From CAIUGU01 sp040080215 (GTDB taxonomy: Bacteria > Pseudomonadota > Gammaproteobacteria > Steroidobacterales > Steroidobacteraceae), in NCBI GenBank assembly GCA_040080215.1, contig JBEBIT010000002.1, positions 62,001 through 126,000 on the forward strand: a stretch of DNA of 64,000 bases, written 5' to 3'. Each line of letters begins with the position of its first letter. Positions within the stretch are counted from its first letter, which is position 1. A model generated the notes under the pieces. It saw nothing but the letters and a program-made list of their open reading frames with translations, was not told where the DNA came from and ran no database searches. Below are positions 1 through 8,220 of the stretch, one piece after another. The position numbers and the translations under genes are program-made.

Positions 1-2
1 GG

Positions 3-1886
3 ACTGCGCCGGTTCCGGAGCCGGATGAATCACTACCCGGTGCTGCATTCCTGTCCATTCCCGCAAGTATCGATGCCGCCGGTTACATTGCGGCCGCGGA
101 TCGCATCCTGGCAGGCAGATTCGACCTGTTCAATCTGCACGACCGCCTCCTGGGCTTCCCGCCGGAATGGAATCGCGATCCGCTGAGTGGCCGCCTGGCC
201 CCGATGACTCACGGGCGCCTGCTCGATTATCGGGATGAGCGGCTGGTCGGCAACATCAAGTACCTGTGGGAACCCAGCCGGCACCTGCACCTTGTGACGC
301 TGGCACAGGCTTATGCGCTGACCCGGAATAGCCGTTACGCCTCGGGCATTCGCCACTACCTGCAATCGTGGCTGTCATCATGCCCCTACCCGCTCGGGCC
401 CCATTGGTCGAGCTCGCTGGAGTTGGGGATCCGCCTGATCAACTGGAGCCTGACCTGGCAACTGATCGGCGGCAGCGACAGCGAACTGTTCCACGATGCT
501 GAGGGCAAGCAGCTGAAGCGTGCGTGGCTCGCCTCGATTCACCGCCATACCCACAGCATCTGCACTCATCTCTCACGGTACTCGTCGGCCAACAATCATC
601 TCATCGGCGAGGCCTGCGGGGTCTGGATCGCCGCCACCACCTGGCCCTTCTGGCCTGAGATGGCTCGCCATGGCGAGCAGTGCCGAGCCATTCTTGAAGC
701 CGAGATGCTTTCGCAGAATGCACAGGATGGCGGCAATCGCGAACAGGCGTTCTCATATCAGCAATTCGTCCTGGATTTCCTGCTGCTGGCCGCGCTGGCG
801 GGACGAGCCAGCGGACATGCCTTTTCGACCGCCTATTGGGCGCGCCTCGAAGCGATGACACGGTTCATCGCTGCCATGCTGGATGTGGCTGGTAACATGC
901 CCATGATCGGCGATGCCGACGACGGCTATGTCACGCAGCTCAGTCCGGAATCCGGCTTCCGGCCGTTCGTCTCGCTGGTGGCAACCGGCGCATTGCTTCT
1001 GAACGACAGCGCCCTGGCTCGCAAGGCCGGAACGCTCGACGACAAGACGCGCTGGCTGGCCGGCCCGGACTCGGACCTGCGCTTCGAACAGCTGCGAAGT
1101 CAGACGGCGGCTGGCAAGCCCTCGGCACAATCGTTCCCGGATTCCGGTTACTACCTGCTCGGCAGCGACTTCGACAGCGATGACGAGGTCCGCATGCTGA
1201 TCGACGCAGGACCGCTCGGCTACCTGAGCATCGCCGCGCACGGGCACGCCGATGCGCTCAGTTTCACGCTCAACGCCGGCGGCACGGAAATCCTGATCGA
1301 CCCCGGCACCTACGCGTATCACACGGAACCGGAGTGGCGCAGGTACTTTCGCAGCACACGCGCACACAACACGGTGGAAATTGACGGCGATGATCAGTCA
1401 ATACAACGCGGCAACTTCATGTGGACGAAGCATGCCGCCGCCCGCTGCCTGGAATTCCATCCGCAGGCCTCCAGCGGCTATTTCGTTGGCGAACACGATG
1501 GCTATGCGCGGTTACCGGATCCGGTGCGGCACAGACGCGAAATCCGTCACATCCGGCACAGTACCGATCGTCACGAGATCACCATCACGGATACCCTTTT
1601 CTGTAGCGGCCAGCATCGTGTCGCGCGGCACTGGCACTTCGCCGAGGACCGGGTCATCAGCGCCAGGGGAGACCTGTGGCACACCAGAGCCGGGCGTTTT
1701 GCCATTACTATCCGGCCGCTGGAACCCCTGGGCGGTTCGCTCCTGTTCCATGGCGGTTCGGCCGCCGAGGGCGGCTGGGTTTCCCGGTCATTCGGGCAGC
1801 GGGTGCCCGCGCCGACCCTCAGGTGGGACAGCAAGATCAACGGCGACACCGTGCTGCGCACGCTGATCGAAGTGACGACGACTTAG
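3..1886 (+). CDS. Heparinase II/III family polysaccharide lyase (5' end outside window)
   Basis: The reading frame is open from the first complete codon at base 3, so the true start lies to the left; about 627 residues are present. The N-terminal part (ADRILAGRFDLFN, then LVGNIKYLWEPSRHLHLVTL) is the helical toroid domain of heparinase II/III-like enzymes. The C-terminal half has the family's beta-sandwich signature, AAHGHADALSF followed by ILIDPGTYAYH and RAHNTVEIDG, around residues 410-460 of the visible part. The family cleaves uronic-acid-containing polysaccharides by beta-elimination, usually in the periplasm; the signal peptide, if any, is outside the window. It ends 20 bases before the GDP-mannose dehydrogenase gene, so the two are probably co-transcribed. 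A role in trimming or turning over the uronate polymer made by this locus is inference. The substrate cannot be read from sequence. Confidence 0.85.
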   Translation, partial: TAPVPEPDESLPGAAFLSIPASIDAAGYIAAADRILAGRFDLFNLHDRLLGFPPEWNRDPLSGRLAPMTHGRLLDYRDERLVGNIKYLWEPSRHLHLVTLAQAYALTRNSRYASGIRHYLQSWLSSCPYPLGPHWSSSLELGIRLINWSLTWQLIGGSDSELFHDAEGKQLKRAWLASIHRHTHSICTHLSRYSSANNHLIGEACGVWIAATTWPFWPEMARHGEQCRAILEAEMLSQNAQDGGNREQAFSYQQFVLDFLLLAALAGRASGHAFSTAYWARLEAMTRFIAAMLDVAGNMPMIGDADDGYVTQLSPESGFRPFVSLVATGALLLNDSALARKAGTLDDKTRWLAGPDSDLRFEQLRSQTAAGKPSAQSFPDSGYYLLGSDFDSDDEVRMLIDAGPLGYLSIAAHGHADALSFTLNAGGTEILIDPGTYAYHTEPEWRRYFRSTRAHNTVEIDGDDQSIQRGNFMWTKHAAARCLEFHPQASSGYFVGEHDGYARLPDPVRHRREIRHIRHSTDRHEITITDTLFCSGQHRVARHWHFAEDRVISARGDLWHTRAGRFAITIRPLEPLGGSLLFHGGSAAEGGWVSRSFGQRVPAPTLRWDSKINGDTVLRTLIEVTTT

Positions 1887-1906
1887 GCTTTTTCAAGGAA
1901 TATGCA

Positions 1907-3220
1907 ATGCGCGTGAGCATTTTTGGGTTGGGTTACGTGGGCGCCGTGTCAGCCGCGTGCCTGGCGGCCGATGGCAACGACATCACGGGCGTCGACAAGA
2001 ACGCCAGCAAGGTGGCGCTGCTGAACGAAGGCAAACCGCCCATCGTCGAAGCCGGCGCCGGCGAACTGATTGCCAAAGCCCATGGCGAAGGCCGGCTGCG
2101 CGCCACCACCGATGCAATGCAGGCCATCGCCGGCAGCGAGATATCGCTGGTCTGCGTCGGCACCCCGAGCGAGAGCAACGGCAGTCTCGATCTGCGCTTC
2201 GTGCGCAACGTCTGCGAGGAGATCGGTCAGGCGATCGGCACCCTGGGCCGCTACCACACCGTTGTCATCCGCAGCACGATCCTTCCCGGCACCATGCGCA
2301 CGATTATCGTGCCGGAGCTCGAAAGGCACTCCGGCAAGAAGGCCGGAGTCGATTTCGGAGTGTGCTTCAACCCTGAGTTCCTGCGCGAAGGTACGGCCGT
2401 ACACGACCACTACCACCCGCCCAAGACCGTGGTCGGGGAAACCGATTCGCGCGCCGGCGATCAGCTGCTCAAGCTCTATGCCGGGCTGCCCGGACCGGTC
2501 ATCCGCACCAGCCTGGAAACCGCGGAAATGGTCAAGTATGTGGACAACACCTGGCATGCGCTCAAGGTGGGATTTGCGAATGAAATCGCCTCGCTGTGCA
2601 AACCGCTCAGGATCGACAGCTTCGAAGTCATGAATATTTTCTGCCAGGATACCAAGCTCAACCTGTCGCCCTACTACCTGCGGCCCGGCTACGCCTTTGG
2701 CGGCTCTTGCCTGCCCAAGGACGTGCGTGCATTGCGCTACCGCGCCCGCAGTGTCGATGTCGAGCTGCCCATCATCAACGCCATCCTGCCCAGCAACGAA
2801 ATCCACACCCGACGCGGCATCGATCTGGTGATGAGCCAGAACAAGAAACGCATCGGCGTGCTGGGATTCAGCTTCAAGGCCGGCACGGACGACCTGCGTG
2901 AGAGTCCACTCGTGACGCTGATCGAGCAACTCCTCGGCAAGGGCTATGACATCCTGATCTACGATCGCAATGTCAGCATGGCGCGACTGACCGGCGCCAA
3001 CCGCGACTACATCTTGAACCACATTCCCCATATCTCGAAGTTGATGCGGGACCGAATCGACGACGTGCTGGACCACGCTGAAGTCGTCGTGATCGGCAAT
3101 GCGGATGCTGAATTCGCTGCCGTACCGGGACGCCTACGTCCCGGCCAGAAGATCATTGACCTGGTGCGCGTCAGCAAGGAAGTCGCCCCGGATGTGCAGT
3201 ACGAAGGGCTTTGCTGGTGA
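1907..3220 (+). CDS. algD: GDP-mannose 6-dehydrogenase
   Basis: Oxidises GDP-mannose to GDP-mannuronate with two NAD+, the committed step for mannuronate-containing polymers such as alginate; cytoplasmic. The 437-residue length matches Pseudomonas AlgD (436). The Rossmann motif GLGYVGAV sits at residues 7-14, the catalytic cysteine in FGGSCLPKDVRAL near residue 268, and the family-specific blocks FKAGTDDLRESPLV and ICQD-like FCQDTKLNLSPYYLRPG are present; the C terminus EGLCW also matches AlgD. The ATG at 1907 was chosen because AAGGAA lies six bases upstream and the homologous N terminus starts there; the open frame extends further upstream without similarity. The gene lies between a heparinase-like lyase and a glycosyltransferase. 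A UDP-glucose dehydrogenase is less likely given the AlgD-type blocks. Confidence 0.92.
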   Translation: MRVSIFGLGYVGAVSAACLAADGNDITGVDKNASKVALLNEGKPPIVEAGAGELIAKAHGEGRLRATTDAMQAIAGSEISLVCVGTPSESNGSLDLRFVRNVCEEIGQAIGTLGRYHTVVIRSTILPGTMRTIIVPELERHSGKKAGVDFGVCFNPEFLREGTAVHDHYHPPKTVVGETDSRAGDQLLKLYAGLPGPVIRTSLETAEMVKYVDNTWHALKVGFANEIASLCKPLRIDSFEVMNIFCQDTKLNLSPYYLRPGYAFGGSCLPKDVRALRYRARSVDVELPIINAILPSNEIHTRRGIDLVMSQNKKRIGVLGFSFKAGTDDLRESPLVTLIEQLLGKGYDILIYDRNVSMARLTGANRDYILNHIPHISKLMRDRIDDVLDHAEVVVIGNADAEFAAVPGRLRPGQKIIDLVRVSKEVAPDVQYEGLCW

Positions 3221-4437
3221 ATGCACCGTCGCGCCCGAGGCGCGTGCTGATCATCGTCGAGAATCTGCCGTGCCCTTTTGACCGGCGCGTCTGGCAGGAA
3301 GCGCGCACGCTGAACGAAGCCGGCTACGCGGTCTCGATCATCTGCCCCAAGGGACGCGGCTACGAATCAGCCTACGAAGAGCTGGAGGGCATTGCCATCT
3401 ACCGGCATTCACTGCCTGTGGAGGCTTCCGGCGCGCGCGGTTATCTGCTCGAGTACAGCTGGGCACTGGCCGCAGAATTCTGGCTATCGCTCAAGGTGCT
3501 GCGCCGACGCGGCTTTGACGTGATCCATGCCTGCAACCCGCCGGACACGATTTTTCTACTCGGCGCTTTCTACAAGCTGTTTGGCAAGAAATTTCTCTTC
3601 GACCACCACGACATCAACCCCGAACTCTACCTGGCGAAATTCAACCGCAAGGACTTCTTCTATCGGCTGCTGCTGCGGCTGGAACGGTGGACATTCCAGA
3701 CCGCCACGGTGTCCATCGCGACCAACGAGTCCTACCGCAGGATCGCCATCGAGCGAGGCGGCATGGATCCGGAGAAGGTCTTTGTCGTACGCAGCGGACC
3801 GGACCTGCGCCGGCTGCGCATCCTGCCGCCCAGTCCAGACCTGAAACGCGGACGCCGCTACCTCGTCGGCTATGTAGGCGTGATGGGCAAGCAGGAGGGT
3901 ATCGATCTGCTGCTCGCCTCCATCCACCACATCGTCCACAGCCTGGGCCGCAAGGATATTCACTTCGGGCTGGTCGGAGGGGGCACGGAACTTGAGGCAC
4001 TGCGCTCCCTGGCCATATCGATGGGCGTGGGTGACTACGTGACTTTCACCGGCCGCGTGCCCGACGCAGAGTTGCTGGCCATGCTGAATACCGCAGACGT
4101 CTGCGTGAACCCGGACGTCGCTAACGAAATGAACGACAAATCGACCATGAACAAGATCATGGAGTACATGGCCCTGGGTAAACCGATTGTCCAGTTCGAC
4201 CTGACCGAGGGCCGCTATTCGGCGCAGGAAGCCTCGCTATATGCGGCGGCCAATGACACCGTCGACTTCGCGGAGAAACTGGTCGCGTTGCTCGACGATA
4301 CTCCCAGGCGCATGGCCATGGGCGAGTTCGGCAGGAATCGCGTCGCGACGGCGCTGTCCTGGGATCACGAAAGACCCCGCCTGCTCAAGGCTTACGATGC
4401 GCTGTTCGATTCCTGGAGATCCAGCGCCTCGCGGTAG
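3217..4437 (+). CDS. Glycosyltransferase family 4 (GT-B fold)
   Basis: Retaining glycosyltransferase, predicted to add a sugar to a lipid-linked or growing polysaccharide at the inner membrane. The N-terminal domain opens with RRVLIIVENLPCPFDRRVWQEARTL, typical of the WbuB/WsaF-like GT4 group; the C-terminal donor domain has YVGVMGKQEGIDLLL, GGGTELEAL and the KIMEYMALGKPIV block equivalent to the EX7E motif. Length is 406 residues with the GTG start at 3217, which overlaps the algD stop codon as GTGA and has GAAGG upstream; a TTG at 3211 is possible. The 3' end overlaps the opposing GT4 gene by 46 bases. Donor unknown; GDP-mannuronate or GDP-mannose is a reasonable guess from the neighbour. 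Confidence 0.88.
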   Translation: MNAPSRPRRVLIIVENLPCPFDRRVWQEARTLNEAGYAVSIICPKGRGYESAYEELEGIAIYRHSLPVEASGARGYLLEYSWALAAEFWLSLKVLRRRGFDVIHACNPPDTIFLLGAFYKLFGKKFLFDHHDINPELYLAKFNRKDFFYRLLLRLERWTFQTATVSIATNESYRRIAIERGGMDPEKVFVVRSGPDLRRLRILPPSPDLKRGRRYLVGYVGVMGKQEGIDLLLASIHHIVHSLGRKDIHFGLVGGGTELEALRSLAISMGVGDYVTFTGRVPDAELLAMLNTADVCVNPDVANEMNDKSTMNKIMEYMALGKPIVQFDLTEGRYSAQEASLYAAANDTVDFAEKLVALLDDTPRRMAMGEFGRNRVATALSWDHERPRLLKAYDALFDSWRSSASR

Positions 4438-5558
4438 ACGGCCAGCATTCGCCCCGCCATCACCGGTACCGCAAACTCCTGTTCAGCCCAGAGACGGGCG
4501 TTGCGGCCATACGCACGACGCAGCTCAGCGTTGGCCAGCAGCTCGCACAGCGCGTCCGCCAGCGCTTTCTGATCCATGGAAGGCACTATCCGCCCCACCT
4601 TTCCATCGGGGGCAACGATGCCGTTGTCGGAAACATCGGTGGCGACGACCGGACAGCCGCAGGCCATGCTTTCCAGCAGGACATTGGGCGTGCCCTCGAA
4701 CAGCGACGGCAATACGCTAAGGTCGCAGGCGGAATAAAGCTCGGGTAGATCGTTGCGATTGCCCAGAAACCGGCTCACGCGCTCAAGCCCCAGTTCTGCT
4801 ATCAGTGCGCGCACCTGCTCGGCGTAACTGTCCGAGCCATCCACACCGCCCCACAGCACATCGCCAACGAAAACAAACCTGGCATTCGGAACCTGTTTGA
4901 TGACCTCACGCGCCGCGCGCAGCAGCAACGGATGATTCTTCTGCTCCTTAAGGCTGGCAAACATGCCCACGAGCAAGATGTCGCTGCCCCAGCCTAGCTC
5001 TGCGCGGACCCGGCTACCGTCCACGGGACGGAACCGCTCCAGGTCGACGCCATTCCTTACAACGCGGTATTTCTGCAACGCATGTCCACGCATCCTGCTG
5101 CTGAATACCGCACCCGCACTAGAATTTGCTACCACGAGATCGACGCAGCGCCGTGTAAGGTGATGAGCCAGCAGCTGTACCCGCTTCAATTCATACGCGG
5201 TATTTCTCTCCGACCCCAGGACCGCCCTCACGCCTGCCAGCCTGCCGGCCAGTTGCGCGGCAATTTCCGCATCGAAGAGAAATCCGTGCACCACATCAAT
5301 GCGCAGGCGCCGGATGAGGGCGGCCAGGCGCAGCACGACCGTCAGGTCGAACTTGGCCCGCTTGACGACAATATGCAGGGAAGAAGGGTCCTTGAGCTGC
5401 TCGCCCAGCGGGACAAACGCGGACAGGGAGCAGATCTGGATGTTGCATTCCCCGGCATCAACATGATTCGCCAATTCGACGATCTGCCGCTGGGCACCAC
5501 CGTATTCCAGATTGCTGACGACAATCAGAACCCTGATCGGCCTGCCAGCTGCTGTCAC
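4392..5558 (-). CDS. Glycosyltransferase family 4
   Basis: Predicted retaining GT-B glycosyltransferase of 388 residues. The N terminus RVLIVVSNLEYGGAQRQIVEL is the classic GT4 acceptor-domain opening with the GGAQR loop; VVRNGVDLERFRP marks the interdomain linker and EGTPNVLLESMACGCPVVAT is the donor-side EX7E block. The start is GTG at 5558. It is convergent with the neighbouring plus-strand GT4, and the last 46 bases of both genes encode protein on both strands. The ATP-grasp pseudogene lies 71 bases upstream in the same direction, so the two probably share a transcript. Acceptor and donor sugars are not predictable from sequence. Confidence 0.87.
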   Translation of the reverse strand: MTAAGRPIRVLIVVSNLEYGGAQRQIVELANHVDAGECNIQICSLSAFVPLGEQLKDPSSLHIVVKRAKFDLTVVLRLAALIRRLRIDVVHGFLFDAEIAAQLAGRLAGVRAVLGSERNTAYELKRVQLLAHHLTRRCVDLVVANSSAGAVFSSRMRGHALQKYRVVRNGVDLERFRPVDGSRVRAELGWGSDILLVGMFASLKEQKNHPLLLRAAREVIKQVPNARFVFVGDVLWGGVDGSDSYAEQVRALIAELGLERVSRFLGNRNDLPELYSACDLSVLPSLFEGTPNVLLESMACGCPVVATDVSDNGIVAPDGKVGRIVPSMDQKALADALCELLANAELRRAYGRNARLWAEQEFAVPVMAGRMLAVYREALDLQESNSAS

Positions 5559-5629
5559 TTAAGCAGACTCGGGATGAGCTGCCACTGTATTTCTTTGTGC
5601 ATCACGTTCTCGCCCTGCATCGCCCAACA

Positions 5630-6866
5630 TTATCCCAGCCCCGCAAGCCGCCTCACTACCGCGCTGAAAAGCGAGTGCACCACGTTGGTGGCAACAGGCA
5701 GCATGGGCCACGGATCACGCGCACTCCAGGTGATGCGATCATTCTTTCCCATCTGGGCTCTGATCGAGCGAAGAAACCACGCTGCAGCCACTTGCCAGCA
5801 GATACGACCTGAACGCAGGCAAGACGCCAGCCCGATCATGTCGCCATCGAACCAAACATATTTGCGGCCGACCTCTGCTGTTACCTTGGCGACCGGGCGA
5901 GCCAGCAGGCTGTCCAGGAAAAGACGCGGCAGGTCAAGCCCGGCTGCACAGACAGCCGCACTGTTGGCGCCCAATCGAGCGTTAAGCTCGAGAAAGCAGA
6001 CTCCTCCGTTGGCATCCACCACGAACTGGGCGCACCCAACGCCAGTGTAGTTAAGCTTCTCCGCAAGTGCCTCGGTCATGCCAACCAGACTCGGCAGCGG
6101 CGCAACGGATAATCCCTCTACTGCCAGACCAGTGCCATCCGGCCGATCAGTCCGCTGGATTAAGAACCTGAGAATGCGCCAACAACTTGCCCTTACCCGC
6201 CACAAAGTACACATTGTGGCGGGGACCCTGCCCCATCCGCTGCAATACAAAACCACAAGGTGGAAACGCAATCGTCGCTCCAGCGGCGCTCACATCATCC
6301 GGGTTCCTGAGGATCAAGGCCTTGAACCCCAGCATATCATCCGCCTGCCTATCCGGTTTCAGTACCGACGGAAACCCGATCCGTTGGGCGGCAGCCGCAA
6401 GCCCTTCGCGATGCTGGATTGGCTCCCATGGCTGCGTCGGTACCCCACATTGACCGGCCAGCGCGAGTAACGAGCTCTTGCTACTGCAGACTTCAATGAT
6501 CTCTGGGGTCGCGGCGACAATCAGCGGTCGCAGTCGACCGGCTAGCGGAGCAGCCAGCTCGATTTCCCGATCGCCGACTGGAAATACGGCACCCAGATCG
6601 GAGCGACTGCAGAAGGCAGTCAATGCCGCAATGAAATCCTGCGGTTGCGAGACGGGCGGGTGATCCCACGTCTCGGCGACACAACGCGACTTTCCAAGAA
6701 CCGTGCGTCGTCCGGAACGGCCAGCAATGATTCGGTACCCGGCTGCATGCAGCGAGCGCGCCACGGCGAGTGCCTGCCGGTAATCGCCCAGAATCAGAAC
6801 ACTTGGTCCACGTAGATCCATGGCAGGGCGTAGCGATTCCTCGTTGAGTCTCGATCCGACTTTCAA
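5630..6866 (-). pseudogene. ATP-grasp family ligase, interrupted by a frameshift
   Basis: Two overlapping open frames on the minus strand together make one ATP-grasp protein of about 400 residues. The upstream part (6866 to 6147) carries the pre-ATP-grasp and nucleotide-binding domains (SVLILGDYRQALAVARSL, GFPSVLKPDRQADD, GFVLQRMGQG). It then stops at 6147-6149 just where the second frame (down to 5630) supplies the catalytic C-terminal part, with GVGCAQFVVDANGGVCFLEL followed by NARLGANSA, the metal-binding region. The switch lies between about 6150 and 6175 and is equivalent to one extra base (or two missing). Such carboxylate-amine ligases join an amino acid or amine to a carboxylate; a role in decorating a uronic acid would fit this locus but is inference. 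It may be a real inactivation or a sequencing error. The start could also be an ATG at 6821. Confidence 0.72.
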
Positions 6867-7098
6867 AGCCCTCTTTCGCTAACGGCAAACCCGACTCGCA
6901 ACAGCGGAAGTGGTTAGCCAAGCGGGCTGAGACGCAGGATATAGCGGTAGTCCTGCTATTTCTTGGCGATTCCATCACAGTACTCAATCAACCCTTCGCA
7001 TGGTCTGAACACCACGCAGAAGTGGCTCCAGTACGCCCAGCACAGAAGATTCTTGCCCGACGGACGTCCAATACGAAGTCTGTTGCGCGTGGAGATGC

Positions 7099-7779
7099 CT
7101 AGCTGATCTTCTTGCTGGCAAGCGGAGAGAATTCGCTTTCCAGCCCGGCCGACGTGTATGCCTTGACTGAAAAGTACCATGTAGCCGCCGAAAGACTGTC
7201 GATCTGAAAGCGATTGATGCTGGCGTTGTCGATCTTGACGACTCGGTCCAGATTGCCGGCGGCAGTACCGTAGTAAATGTAGTATCCAGCCAAATCGACA
7301 AGAGGCTTTCCGTCGCTATATGCGGTGGGAGGCAGCCACGATAGGGTGGCAGATCCGGTCCCGATCTGCGTCACCGTGATGGTAAAGGCCGGGAGGGAGG
7401 CGGTGCTGGTTCCGTCAGAAACCCGGATAGCGATACCAGCGTAGCTGCCAATATCGGCAGCACCCGGCGTACCACTCAGGCGCCCGGTAGACGCATCGAA
7501 GCTTGCCCAGACAGGTTTGTTGTCGATTGAGAACGACAACTTGTCGCCGTCCACGTCGGCTGACGAGGGAGCGAAAGCGAAAGTATTGCCGACGGCCGTG
7601 GAGGTAGCCGCGGTACCACTGATCACGGGAGCGCTGTTGCCGCTCGCGGAAGGCTTGCCTGGCACGGCAGAAGCAGAAGATGAACCACCCCCGCCATCAA
7701 GACAACCGGCCATGATCACCGACGTCGCCAGACAGGTTGCATACAGCCTCATCCGACCGCGCGCTTCTCGTTCAATCAT
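7099..7779 (-). CDS. Putative lipoprotein with Ig-like (He_PIG) and fibronectin type III-like domains
   Basis: Secreted, lipid-anchored 226-residue protein of unknown specific role. The signal peptide ends in the lipobox IMAGC, with the acylated cysteine at residue 26. A flexible glycine/serine-rich linker follows (residues 29-48), then a cadherin/He_PIG-type Ig fold (AFAPSSADVDGDKLSF, WASFDASTGRLSGTP, residues 50-135) and a fibronectin type III domain (ATLSWLPPTAYSDG, YYIYYGTAAG, WYFSVKAYTSAGLESEFS, residues 140-225). The ATG at 7779 is chosen because AGGAG lies eight bases upstream; an internal ATG at 7752 lacks a good site. The leader holds a GEMM-I-like riboswitch, so expression should respond to cyclic di-GMP. 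Surface adhesin or matrix protein is the likely class. Confidence 0.8.
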   Translation of the reverse strand: MIEREARGRMRLYATCLATSVIMAGCLDGGGGSSSASAVPGKPSASGNSAPVISGTAATSTAVGNTFAFAPSSADVDGDKLSFSIDNKPVWASFDASTGRLSGTPGAADIGSYAGIAIRVSDGTSTASLPAFTITVTQIGTGSATLSWLPPTAYSDGKPLVDLAGYYIYYGTAAGNLDRVVKIDNASINRFQIDSLSAATWYFSVKAYTSAGLESEFSPLASKKIS

Positions 7780-7787
7780 GCTATCGG

Positions 7788-7792
7788 CTCCT
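7788..7792 (-). promoter_or_regulatory. Ribosome binding site of the lipoprotein gene
   Basis: AGGAG on the minus strand, eight bases before the ATG at 7779. It decides between that start and the downstream ATG at 7752. It lies about 70 bases after the end of the riboswitch aptamer. Confidence 0.65.
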
Positions 7793-7861
7793 CGTAAGAA
7801 GGGGCAGACAACCGCGGACGAGGACGTGGCTACTAGAGGTGACGGCAGCGCACGACTGTCA

Positions 7862-7952
7862 TGCGCTGGGTGCCGGCAGCTCCGCCATCTGACATCTCGT
7901 GGTGTTCAGATCGGTAGCTTTGCGTCCCCACCTCGCGATGGGTATGCCCTTA
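7862..7952 (-). promoter_or_regulatory. GEMM-I type (cyclic di-GMP-I) riboswitch aptamer
   Basis: Reading the minus strand from about 7950, the leader contains GGGCATACC, a short stem CCATC/GGTGG capped by the GNRA loop GCGA, then GGGACGCAAAGC (7929-7918), the most conserved part of GEMM-I RNAs. A second stem pairs GATCTGA with TCAGATG and ends in GGCGGAGCTGCC, matching the conserved 3' part. This order and these sequences are those of the Vc2 class of cyclic di-GMP riboswitches. The G directly before CATACC is the form expected of cyclic di-GMP binders rather than the A-type cGAMP variants, but that alignment is by eye. The start codon of the lipoprotein is about 80-85 bases downstream. A stem CAGCGCA/TGCGCTG (7846-7868) right after the aptamer could be the expression platform; it has no T run, so translational control is more likely than termination. 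Confidence 0.8.
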
Positions 7953-8169
7953 AACGACGGCGCCAGTTATACCCTACAGAAATTCGATTGCAATTGTCTC
8001 TCAGGGGCGACGGTTATTCCCGGCTTCCATCATCAATTGCCGAGAAAAACAGATGTTCCAGTGATTTCGAGAATAGCCCCATGGGGAGCAGCCACAGCAA
8101 CCACTTAGCTGCGATATTTGACGTAAGACTGTATTGCTAGAGAAGTGCGAACCGACTCACACAACAATG

Positions 8170-8200
8170 TGAACTGCCCCGCCTTTCCCGAAGGCTCCAA
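8170..8200 (+). repeat. Possible left terminal repeat of the IS3 remnant
   Basis: The sequence beginning TGAACTGCCCCGCCTTTCCC and ending in AAGGCTCC resembles the TG-starting, GC-rich left ends of IS3-family elements and lies about 20-50 bases before the orfA remnant, the usual distance. No matching right end is visible, so this is tentative. Confidence 0.4.
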
Positions 8201-8220
8201 CATGATCGCGCATAGAGCAG

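Noticed and set aside
1949..3076. Long open frame antisense to algD (375 codons)
   Set aside because: The plus-strand frame is an unmistakable GDP-mannose dehydrogenase; the antisense translation resembles nothing and is expected from GC-rich third positions.
7846..7868. Rho-independent terminator as riboswitch expression platform
   Set aside because: The stem is good but no T run follows it on the minus strand, so termination is not supported.
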